Shown here piece by piece: positions 1-4,830 of a stretch of 5,419 bases of DNA. How positions within the stretch are numbered: position 1 is the first letter of the stretch; each line of letters opens with the position of its first letter. The notes below the pieces were generated by a model, which was not told the origin of the DNA, did not search any database, and was given only the letters and a program-made list of their open reading frames with translations. Position numbers and translations under genes: made by a program. The DNA lies in contig JADGIB010000250.1 in assembly GCA_019683665.1 (NCBI GenBank), positions 1 to 5,419 on the forward strand. The letters run 5' to 3'. Origin of the DNA: Solirubrobacteraceae bacterium (GTDB lineage: Bacteria; Actinomycetota; Thermoleophilia; Solirubrobacterales; Solirubrobacteraceae).

Positions 1-5
1 GAGAA

Positions 6-60
6 GGCCGGCCCGCGGCCGGGGGCGGGGCGGCGGCCCCGCCCCGCCGGCGCCCGGCGG
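6..60 (-). terminator. Cluster of GC-only stem-loops after fliN
   Basis: Three inverted repeats follow the fliN stop. The first is CCGCCGG / CCGGCGG (44-50 with 54-60, 3-nt loop), beginning 17 nt after the stop. The second is GGGGCGGGG / CCCCGCCCC (22-30 with 37-45, 6-nt loop). The third is GGCCG / CGGCC (6-10 with 16-20), followed on the transcript by TTCTC. The first two share two bases and compete. A terminator at the end of this gene block is possible, but the window stops here and no true U tract is visible. Confidence 0.4.
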
Positions 61-77
61 CGCGGGGCGGCGCGGGC

Positions 78-437
78 CTACGCCGCGGCGTCGGCGGCGG
101 GGGCGGGCGCCTCGCCGTCGTCGCCGTCGGACTCGTCCTCCAGCTCGTTGACCTCGGTGATCCGCAGGCCGAAGTCGTCGTCGATGACGACGACCTCGCC
201 GCGCGCGACCTGCTTGCCGTTGACGAGCAGGTCGACCGGCTCGCGGGCGCTGCGGTTGAGCGCCACGACCGACCCGGGGCCGAGCGACAGGGCCTGACCG
301 AGGGTCATGCGGGTGCGCCCGACCTCGACGGACAGCTCGACGGTGACGTCGAACAGCCGGGCGAGGTCGCCGCCGGCGGGGGCGGCGGAGCCGTCGGACG
401 CGGGAAGCGGGGCGAGCTCGAGCTCCTCGGGGGACAT
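78..437 (-). CDS. fliN: Flagellar motor switch protein FliN
   Basis: FliN forms the lower C-ring with FliM and takes part in switching and export. From the chosen ATG the protein has 119 residues: an Ala/Pro/Glu-rich leader (1-27), a SpoA (C-ring) domain at about 28-97 and an acidic tail (ELEDESDGDD, then Ala/Pro). The domain reads LFDVTVELSVEVGRTRMTLG, LGPGSVVALNRSAREPVDLL, VNGKQVARGEVVVIDDDFGL and RITEV, a close match to FliN. It is the size of a classical FliN, not of FliM or of the long FliY. A GTG at 446 is in frame but lies within the GAGGAGGT Shine-Dalgarno; the ATG at 437 has correct spacing (7 nt) and is preferred. It starts 13 nt after fliL. The GC-only stem-loops after its stop may end the transcript or separate it from the next gene. 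Confidence 0.92.
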   Translation of the reverse strand: MSPEELELAPLPASDGSAAPAGGDLARLFDVTVELSVEVGRTRMTLGQALSLGPGSVVALNRSAREPVDLLVNGKQVARGEVVVIDDDFGLRITEVNELEDESDGDDGEAPAPAADAAA

Positions 438-453
438 CGCTTTCACCTCCTCA
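438..453 (-). promoter_or_regulatory. Ribosome binding site of fliN, overlapping the fliL stop
   Basis: GAGGAGGT (452-445) overlaps the fliL TGA (453-451) and lies 7 nt before the ATG at 437. It decides the start of fliN against the in-frame GTG at 446, which falls inside the site. The overlap with the upstream stop suggests translational coupling. Confidence 0.75.
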
Positions 454-897
454 CTGGACGGTCACGTCGGTGAACAGGACGGAGTCGGCCGGCACGTCGG
501 TCTCCGCGTGCAGCCGCTTGAGGATGCTCTGCTTGAGCCGCTGGCGCCCGTTGCGCGTCTGCAGGTCGGCGCCCGACGACTCGGTCACCTCGTCGGTGAC
601 GATGTCGCGCACGACCGCCTCCTGCGGCAGCGACCCGTAGCCCTCCGGCGCCTCCGACGACGAGCCGTGGCCGGCGTCGGCGGCCACGTGCGCGTCCGGC
701 TCCATGACGAGCGCGACGCCGAGCTTCGCGTACTTGCCGTCGGCCAGGTTCAGCACGAACTCGCTGGGCAGGACGTAGACCTCGCCGGCGATCTTCGGCT
801 TCGGCTCCTCGGCCGGCTTCGACAGCGCGAACTTGTAGACGCCGCCGAGCGCGAGCAGGAGCACGACGGGGATGATGAACTTCAGCTTCGACTTCAT
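451..897 (-). CDS. fliL: Flagellar basal body-associated protein FliL
   Basis: FliL is a single-pass inner-membrane protein that, in characterised bacteria, forms a ring around the MotAB stator and supports torque. This 148-residue copy has a short basic N-terminus, one membrane helix (about 6-25) and an extracytoplasmic domain. The domain begins EFVLNLADGKYAKLGVALVM (47-65) and ends with the family pattern VVRDIVTDEVTESSGADL, GRQRLKQSILKRL and VLFTDVTVQ. Between the two parts lies a loop of roughly 25 residues rich in His, Gly, Ser and Ala (about 67-91) that looks like an insertion. The ATG at 897 overlaps the motB TGA as ATGA, and GAGGAA lies 5 nt upstream inside motB. Placement directly after motAB fits a stator-associated role. 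fliM does not follow it here; fliN does. Confidence 0.92.
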   Translation of the reverse strand: MKSKLKFIIPVVLLLALGGVYKFALSKPAEEPKPKIAGEVYVLPSEFVLNLADGKYAKLGVALVMEPDAHVAADAGHGSSSEAPEGYGSLPQEAVVRDIVTDEVTESSGADLQTRNGRQRLKQSILKRLHAETDVPADSVLFTDVTVQ

Positions 898-1736
898 TCG
901 GCTTCCTCGGAGGACTGGGGAACGGCGGGGCCGAGCGTGGGGGTCACGGGGTCGACGTCCGCGGCGGCCGGCGACGCGTGCTGCCGCGGCAGGACGATCT
1001 GGACGCGGCGGTTCAGCTGCCGGCCGCGAGCGGTGTCGTTGCCGGCGACCGGGTCGTAGTAGGCGCGCCCCGTCGCCGTCAGGCGGCTGGGTCTGATGCC
1101 GGTGGCGACGAGCGCCCGCGTGATCGTCGACGCGCGCGCCGTGGACAGCTCCCAGTTGGACGGGTAGCGCCCGGAGATCGGGACGGTGTCGGTGTGCCCC
1201 TCGACGACGATCGGGTGGCGGCGCTCGCGGCGGAGGATCCCGCCGATCGCCCGCACGAGCGGGCGGCCGCCGGGCTGCAGGGTCGCCGACCCGCTGTCGA
1301 ACAGCAGGTCGTCGGTGAGGATCGTGATGACGAGCCCGCGACGCTCGACGCGGGCGCTGAGCTTGTCGGAGAGGCCGCGCTCGCGGGCGTAGGCGTCGAT
1401 GCGCTCCTTCAGCCGCTGGAGGTCCTCGGCCTCCTGCCGGGCGGCGCTCCTGCCGTCGCCGGCGCGCTGGTCGAGGATCGTGCCCTGGACCGCGGCGTCG
1501 GAGGCGCCCCCGTCGAGGACGCTGCCGCCGCCCTCCTTGACCGGGCCGTCGAACGCGTTGGCCAGCGACTTGCGCAGCTCGTCGAACTTCGCCGTGTTCA
1601 CGTTCGCGATCGCGAACAGGACGATGAAGAGCGCCATCAGCAGGGTGACCATGTCGGCGTAGCTGACGAGCCAGCGCTCGCTGTCGTCGTGCTCGACCTC
1701 GCCGTGGCCGCGCCTCCCCTTGCCGAGCCGTGCCAT
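894..1736 (-). CDS. motB: Flagellar motor stator protein MotB, peptidoglycan-binding
   Basis: MotB pairs with MotA to form the ion channel and anchors the stator to peptidoglycan. The 280 residues start with a basic cytoplasmic segment (1-20), then RWLVSYADMVTLLMALFIVLF. Asp28 in YAD is the ion-carrying aspartate (Asp32 in E. coli). A plug/linker region and a charged helix (about 98-120) follow. The OmpA-like domain spans about 134-250, with LLFDSGSATLQPGG, VEGHTDTVPISG, NWELSTARA and the peptidoglycan-binding end NRRVQIVLP. The last 30 residues are Pro/Ser/Glu-rich and unconserved. The motif resembles proton-type MotB more than MotS, but ion choice cannot be settled here. No clear Shine-Dalgarno precedes the ATG, which lies 4 nt after motA, so translation probably depends on coupling to motA. 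Its TGA overlaps the fliL ATG. Confidence 0.96.
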   Translation of the reverse strand: MARLGKGRRGHGEVEHDDSERWLVSYADMVTLLMALFIVLFAIANVNTAKFDELRKSLANAFDGPVKEGGGSVLDGGASDAAVQGTILDQRAGDGRSAARQEAEDLQRLKERIDAYARERGLSDKLSARVERRGLVITILTDDLLFDSGSATLQPGGRPLVRAIGGILRRERRHPIVVEGHTDTVPISGRYPSNWELSTARASTITRALVATGIRPSRLTATGRAYYDPVAGNDTARGRQLNRRVQIVLPRQHASPAAADVDPVTPTLGPAVPQSSEEAE

Positions 1737-1740
1737 CGCC

Positions 1741-2565
1741 CTACGCCGCGGCGGCGGCCTGCTGCGGCTCGTCGGCGACGGGCCGCAGGGTCGGGGACGG
1801 CTCCTGCGCGGCGCCGCGCTCCTCGGGCGGGAGGAACGTCAGCAGCTTCTGGGTCACGATGCGCGGGTTGTCGCCGGCCTGGATGGCGAGCACGCCGTCG
1901 AGGACCATCGCGCGCATGTCGGCCTCCTCGCTTGACAGCCGCTTCAGGCGGTTGGCGATCGGGAAGTAGACGAGGTTCGCGCTGCCGACGCCCATGAGCG
2001 TCGCGATGAACGCGCTGGAGATCGACGGGCCGAGGCTGGCCGGGTCGGCCAGGTTGCCGAGCACGTGGATGAGGGAGACGACCGTGCCGATGATGCCGAT
2101 CGTCGGCGAGAGGCCGCCGGCCTTCTCGAACACCTCGTAGACGGCCTTGTGGCGGGCCTGCATCCCGGCGATCTCGCCCTCGAGGACCTCGCGGACGAGC
2201 TCGGGGTCGGTGCCGTCGACGACGAGCTGGAGGCCGTTGCGGGTGAAGTCGTCGTCGATCTGCTCGAGGTCGGACTCGAGGGCCAGCAGGCCCTCCTTGC
2301 GGGCGCGCTCGGAGAAGGAGACGAGCGAGCGCAGGTGGGCGAGGCGGTCGAGCGGCGGCGGCGAGAAGGCCACCTTGTAGCCGGTGGGGATCGACTTGAC
2401 CCCCTCGAACCCCGTGGAGCCCAGCGTCGCGCAGAACGTCCCGCCGAGGACGATGATCCACGCGGGCAGGACGAACAGCGCCGTGAGCGGGGTCCCCTCG
2501 AGGGTGGCGGCGACGGCGATGCAGGCGATCCCGCCGAGCACGCCGATGGCAGATGCGGCCTTCAT
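1741..2565 (-). CDS. motA: Flagellar motor stator protein MotA
   Basis: MotA is the membrane stator subunit that surrounds MotB, conducts ions with it and pushes on the rotor protein FliG. The 274 residues contain TM1 (about 5-21), TM2 (about 29-49), a cytoplasmic loop (50-150), TM3 (about 152-170) and TM4 (about 183-203). The loop carries ARKEGLLALES at 88-98, whose Arg89 and Glu97 correspond to the charged residues that contact FliG in enteric MotA. TM3 has SPTIGIIGTVVSLIHVLGNL, where Pro154 matches the conserved Pro173 of E. coli MotA. TM4 ends in YFPIANRLK, where Pro202 matches Pro222. A Pro/Ala-rich tail (about 250-274) ends in five Ala codons. The ATG follows AGGGA by 4-5 nt. motB begins 4 nt after its stop, so the two halves of the stator are made together. 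Confidence 0.96.
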   Translation of the reverse strand: MKAASAIGVLGGIACIAVAATLEGTPLTALFVLPAWIIVLGGTFCATLGSTGFEGVKSIPTGYKVAFSPPPLDRLAHLRSLVSFSERARKEGLLALESDLEQIDDDFTRNGLQLVVDGTDPELVREVLEGEIAGMQARHKAVYEVFEKAGGLSPTIGIIGTVVSLIHVLGNLADPASLGPSISSAFIATLMGVGSANLVYFPIANRLKRLSSEEADMRAMVLDGVLAIQAGDNPRIVTQKLLTFLPPEERGAAQEPSPTLRPVADEPQQAAAAA

Positions 2566-2636
2566 CCTGTCCCTGTGATCGGCACCGGCGCCCGACTCTT
2601 CACCCCGTGGCGCCCGTTCTGGACGCCCCGCGCGGG
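2566..2636 (-). other. Intergenic spacer flbD-motA
   Basis: This 71-nt gap holds the motA Shine-Dalgarno-like AGGGA next to the ATG and two short GGCGCC palindromes. I see no promoter, no long inverted repeat and no small ORF that resembles a protein family. Confidence 0.4.
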
Positions 2637-2855
2637 CTACGAGCCCGAGTTCGCCATCCGCAGCGCCCGGTAGGCGATCTGGGTGCGCCAGTCGAGGACC
2701 TTGGCCACCACCTCGTTGACGCTCTCGGAGACCGCGAGCTTCACCCCGGTCGTGAGGTGGAGCATCGTGTCCGGCGAGGACTCGATCACGGCGATCAGGT
2801 CCGGGTTGAGGTGGAACGGCTCTTCGTCGTGGTTGAGGCGGTGGAGGATGATCAT
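2637..2855 (-). CDS. flbD: FlbD/SwrD family flagellar protein
   Basis: This 72-residue protein begins MIILHRLN and continues with HLNPDLIAVIESSPDTMLHL, TTGVKLAVSESVNEVVAKVL. That is the complete pattern of the small Gram-positive FlbD family (Pfam FlbD; SwrD/YlzI in Bacillus subtilis). It should not be confused with the unrelated Caulobacter regulator also called FlbD. In B. subtilis SwrD is needed for swarming and raises the power of the flagellar motor, acting through the stators. Here it lies directly upstream of motA and motB, which fits that role. The conserved family start at 2855 rules out a longer upstream-extended form, whose extra residues would be Arg/Ser-rich non-conserved sequence. 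No strong Shine-Dalgarno precedes the ATG (only GGGA about 8 nt upstream), so initiation may be weak. It follows flgE by 124 nt of structured sequence and precedes motA by 71 nt. Confidence 0.9.
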   Translation of the reverse strand: MIILHRLNHDEEPFHLNPDLIAVIESSPDTMLHLTTGVKLAVSESVNEVVAKVLDWRTQIAYRALRMANSGS

Positions 2856-2885
2856 GGTCCGGTTCCCGTGGTGGAGGAGTGAGAA

Positions 2886-2931
2886 CGCGCAGAGGGCGGG
2901 GCGAATCCCTCCGAGACGCCCCGCCCGCGCG
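2886..2931 (-). terminator. Strong stem-loop between flgE and flbD (candidate attenuator or partial terminator)
   Basis: GGGCGGGGCG (2894-2903) and CGCCCCGCCC (2917-2926) are perfect complements: a 10-bp GC-only stem with a 13-nt loop. Five more pairs (2886-2890 with 2927-2931) extend it beyond a 3-nt bulge at 2891-2893. The sequence after it on the transcript has no run of U, so it is not a classical intrinsic terminator. It lies between the hook genes and the stator genes and could reduce read-through or protect the upstream mRNA. The structure is read directly; the role is inferred. Confidence 0.5.
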
Positions 2932-2979
2932 ATCGTCAACCGTGCGGGCCCGTCGGCCCGCCGGCGGCCGCCCGTCGGC

Positions 2980-3882
2980 TTACCGCTTGAGGTTGACGAG
3001 GTCCTGGAGCATCTCGTCGCCGGTCGAGATGACCCGCGAGTTGGCCTGGAAGCCACGCTGGGCGACGATCATGTTCGTGAACTCGGTGGCGAGGTCGACG
3101 TTCGACATCTCGATGGCGCCGCCGACCGCGGTGCCGTACCCGACGCTGGAGGGCGTGCCGACGACCTCGGCGCCGCTCGCCGCGTTGGCGATGAAGCGGT
3201 TGCCGGAGGCGTGGGCGAGCGCCTGCTCGTTCGGGAACGTCGCCAGGCTCACGTAGCCGGCGATGGCCCGGCCGTCGGCGCCGATCGGCGGCATGCCGGG
3301 CCCCGGGGCCCAGCCCGCCGGCGGCACGAAGCTCACCGAGCCGTCCGCGCCGATCGAGATGTCGGTCGCGCCGGTCGGGATGTTGATGTAGCAGTCGACG
3401 GCGCCCGCGCCGGTCCCGGAGCGGCCGATGACGTAGTAGCCGTCCTGGGTCGTCAGGAAGCCCTCGTTGTTGCGGATGAAGTTGCCGGCGCGCGTGTAGT
3501 TCATCGCGGCGACGGCCGGGGTGCCCGCGGTCGGGTTCGCCGGGTTCGGCGCGCCGGGCGCCAGCGCGACGCGCATCCAGCCCTCGCCCGAGATCGCGAT
3601 GTCGAGCGGGTTGCCGGTCGTCTGCAGGCCGCCGCCGGTCATCCGGTTCGTGATCGCGCCGATCTGGACGCCGAGGCCGACCTGGGCGGCGGCCTGGCCG
3701 GCGAAGCCGCCCGCGTTCGCGGCGGCGGCGCCGCGCTGCGTCTGCGACAGCGCGTCCTGGAAGCTCGTGGCGCTCGCCTTGAAGCCGATCGTGTTGACGT
3801 TGGCCAGGTTGTTGGCCGTGACGTCGAGCATCGTCTGCTGGGCCTTCAGACCGCTGATCGCGGAGTACATCGAACGCATCAT
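2980..3882 (-). CDS. flgE: Flagellar hook protein FlgE (short form)
   Basis: The hook is the curved joint between rod and filament, built from exported FlgE subunits. This 300-residue protein has the rod/hook N-terminal motif at residues 1-36 (MYSAISGLKAQQ, ANNLANVNTIGFKAS), then a coiled Ala/Gln/Gly-rich stretch (about 40-70). The FlgE/F/G core follows, with TTGNPLDIAISGEGW at 88-102 and YTRAGNF at 129-135. The C-terminal Flg_bbr_C motif is MSNVDLATEFTNMIVAQRGF with DEMLQDLVNLKR at the end. The ending and the FQDALSQT segment favour FlgE over the related rod protein FlgG, as do its neighbours flgD and flbD. At 300 residues it is shorter than Salmonella FlgE (about 400) and close to Bacillus hook proteins, so an outer domain is small or missing. 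A single cysteine (residue 164) is present. The start is the first of two adjacent ATGs, 10 nt after AAGGAG. The stop is TAA. Confidence 0.93.
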   Translation of the reverse strand: MMRSMYSAISGLKAQQTMLDVTANNLANVNTIGFKASATSFQDALSQTQRGAAAANAGGFAGQAAAQVGLGVQIGAITNRMTGGGLQTTGNPLDIAISGEGWMRVALAPGAPNPANPTAGTPAVAAMNYTRAGNFIRNNEGFLTTQDGYYVIGRSGTGAGAVDCYINIPTGATDISIGADGSVSFVPPAGWAPGPGMPPIGADGRAIAGYVSLATFPNEQALAHASGNRFIANAASGAEVVGTPSSVGYGTAVGGAIEMSNVDLATEFTNMIVAQRGFQANSRVISTGDEMLQDLVNLKR

Positions 3883-3898
3883 GGTGGTGCTGCTCCTT
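3883..3898 (-). promoter_or_regulatory. Ribosome binding site of flgE
   Basis: AAGGAG (3898-3893) lies 10 nt before the first of two adjacent ATG codons (3882) and 13 nt before the second (3879). The spacing favours the first ATG, giving an MM- start. Confidence 0.65.
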
Positions 3899-3906
3899 CC
3901 TGACGG

Positions 3907-3936
3907 CTCGGCCTCCTCGCAAGAGGGCCAGCCGAG
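3907..3936 (-). other. Stem-loop between the TIGR02530 gene and flgE
   Basis: CTCGGC (3907-3912) pairs with GCCGAG (3931-3936), and inside it CCTC (3915-3918) pairs with GAGG (3923-3926) around a 4-nt loop. On the transcript it lies 20 nt after the stop of the upstream gene and ends shortly before the flgE Shine-Dalgarno. There is no U tract, so an mRNA-processing or stability element upstream of the hook gene is more likely than a terminator. Confidence 0.4.
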
Positions 3937-3956
3937 TCGATGTCCGGCGGGTCGCG

Positions 3957-4334
3957 CTAGGCGATGACCGCCGAGTCGATGTTCGTGAACACGTGCTCGC
4001 GCATGTGCGCGCTGTCGACGGCGGTGATCACCGTCCGGTTGCGGACCGAGACGACGAACGCCTTGTCGTCGACGAAGACGACGGACTCGCGCGATCCCTT
4101 GCTGGCCGCGCGGTCGACGCCGCCCTGGAGGCGGGCCATCGACAGCTCGTCGACCTCGATGCCGCGGCGGCGCAGCCGCTCCAGCGCGTGGCCGGAGAAC
4201 TGGACGGCGGCGGTGCGGGCGCCGAGCACCTCGCTGAACGAGGTGGACGGCGCCGGGACGGTCGCCGCGCGGCCGCCGGCCGCGGGTCCCGGGTCGATGC
4301 CGGGCGGGATCAGCGCGGGGTTGACCTGGCTCAT
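3957..4334 (-). CDS. TIGR02530-type flagellar operon protein, function unknown
   Basis: The 125-residue product has a low-complexity Pro/Ala/Gly N-terminus (residues 1-35) and a conserved C-terminal region (about 43-125). It reads VQFSGHALERLRRRGIEVD, then a helix with LQGGVDRAASKGSRESVVF, then FVVSVRNRTVITAVD and the ending VFTNIDSAVIA. This matches my memory of the small family annotated only as 'flagellar operon protein' (TIGR02530), found between flgD and flgE in Gram-positive and some other flagellar operons. No signal peptide or membrane segment is visible, so it is probably cytoplasmic. Its start overlaps the flgD stop (ATGA at 4334-4331), and AAGGAGG lies 4 nt upstream inside flgD. 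Its position suggests a role in hook assembly, for example as a chaperone or regulator for FlgD or FlgE; that is inference. The family call is firm, the function is not. Confidence 0.85.
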   Translation of the reverse strand: MSQVNPALIPPGIDPGPAAGGRAATVPAPSTSFSEVLGARTAAVQFSGHALERLRRRGIEVDELSMARLQGGVDRAASKGSRESVVFVDDKAFVVSVRNRTVITAVDSAHMREHVFTNIDSAVIA

Positions 4335-4345
4335 CGGACCTCCTT
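4331..4345 (-). promoter_or_regulatory. Coupling junction flgD / TIGR02530 gene
   Basis: AAGGAGG (4345-4339) lies within the last flgD codons and is followed by a 4-nt spacer and ATGA (4334-4331), in which the start ATG and the flgD TGA overlap. This is a standard stop-start coupling signal. Confidence 0.75.
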
Positions 4346-4816
4346 GATCGAGCCGAGCTCGATGCCGGTCGCGTCGCCGACCGTCAGCTTCGGGCCGGTG
4401 CCGTCGAAGGCCACGTTCGTGACCGTGCCGGTGTGCTCGCCGCCGTCGGCGTCGACGTAGGTGACGGTGCGGCCGACGAGGTTGATCGCGGTGTTGCCGA
4501 CGCTGTCGGCGTGCTGGACCTGGACCGTCTCGCTGATGTTCGTCAGCTGCTCCAGGATCGAGTACTGCGTCATCTGCATGACGTACTCGGTCGAGTCGCC
4601 CGGCTGGGCCGGGTCCTGGTGGCGCAGCTGCTCGACGAGGATCCTCAGGAACGCGTCCTTGTCCATGCCGAACTCGGACCCGGTCTTCTTGCGGTCGCCG
4701 GTGTAGGTCGTCGGGGTGCCCTTCGAGAGGGCGTCGACGCCGGTGGAGGCGGTCGCCGACGTGCCCGTGGTCTCGGGGACGATCACGTCCTGGCCGATGC
4801 CGGAGATCGTGCTCAT
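4331..4816 (-). CDS. flgD: Flagellar hook-capping protein FlgD (short, tudor-ended form)
   Basis: This 161-residue protein is the scaffold (cap) on which hook subunits assemble; it is exported and leaves when the hook is complete. Residues 1-48 are a Ser/Thr/Gly-rich leader. Residues 51-94 carry the FlgD N-terminal signature: MDKDAFLRILVEQLRHQDP followed by DSTEYVMQMTQYSILEQL. Residues about 110-160 form a small beta domain (NLVGRTVTYVDADG, then TVTNVAFDG and ELGSIKEV) that fits the FlgD tudor-like C-terminus. The larger FN3-like insert of enterobacterial FlgD (about 230 residues) is absent, as is common in Gram-positive homologues. The ATG at 4816 follows AAGGAGGA with a 4-nt spacer, 11 nt after fliK. 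Its TGA overlaps the start of the next gene as ATGA, so the two are probably translationally coupled. Confidence 0.95.
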   Translation of the reverse strand: MSTISGIGQDVIVPETTGTSATASTGVDALSKGTPTTYTGDRKKTGSEFGMDKDAFLRILVEQLRHQDPAQPGDSTEYVMQMTQYSILEQLTNISETVQVQHADSVGNTAINLVGRTVTYVDADGGEHTGTVTNVAFDGTGPKLTVGDATGIELGSIKEVR

Positions 4817-4830
4817 GGCGTCCTCCTTCA
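4817..4830 (-). promoter_or_regulatory. Ribosome binding site of flgD fused to the fliK stop
   Basis: The fliK TGA (4830-4828) runs straight into AAGGAGGA (4828-4821), followed by a 4-nt spacer and the flgD ATG. A ribosome ending on fliK would already sit on this site, so coupled translation is likely. Confidence 0.75.

Noticed and set aside
1741..2565. Assigning proton or sodium specificity to the MotAB stator
   Set aside because: The MotB SYADMVTLLMALF segment looks proton-type, but MotA TM3 has Thr161 where some sodium stators also carry Thr. The evidence is mixed and I cannot align homologues here.
2911..2939. Possible promoter for flbD-motAB with TTGACG (2939-2934, minus strand)
   Set aside because: The hexamer at -10 spacing is TCTCGG, far from TATAAT or an actinobacterial TANNNT, and no flagellar sigma-28 pattern (TAAA-N15-GCCGATAA) is present. 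The site also lies within structured GC-rich DNA.
2948..2979. 10-bp direct repeat GCCCGTCGGC (2948-2957 and 2970-2979)
   Set aside because: Only two short copies in GC-rich spacer next to the flgE stop, with no flanking inverted repeats or mobile-element features; likely chance.
2856..3056. N-terminal extension of FlbD from an ATG at 3056
   Set aside because: It would overlap the 3' end of flgE in another frame and add an Arg/Ser/Pro-rich segment. The FlbD family begins at the MIILHRLN start at 2855.
2683..3903. Long open frame on the plus strand opposite flgE and flbD
   Set aside because: It is Arg/Ala/Gly/Val/Asp-rich with no recognisable domain and lies antisense to conserved flagellar genes. 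Long antisense frames are expected at this GC content. The same applies to the other long plus-strand frames at 978-1997 and 2065-2673.
2936..3922. Overlapping minus-strand frame across flgE (and a similar one across motA at 1637-2461)
   Set aside because: These are Arg/Pro-rich frameshadows of flgE and motA without family features, whereas the in-frame proteins match FlgE and MotA end to end.
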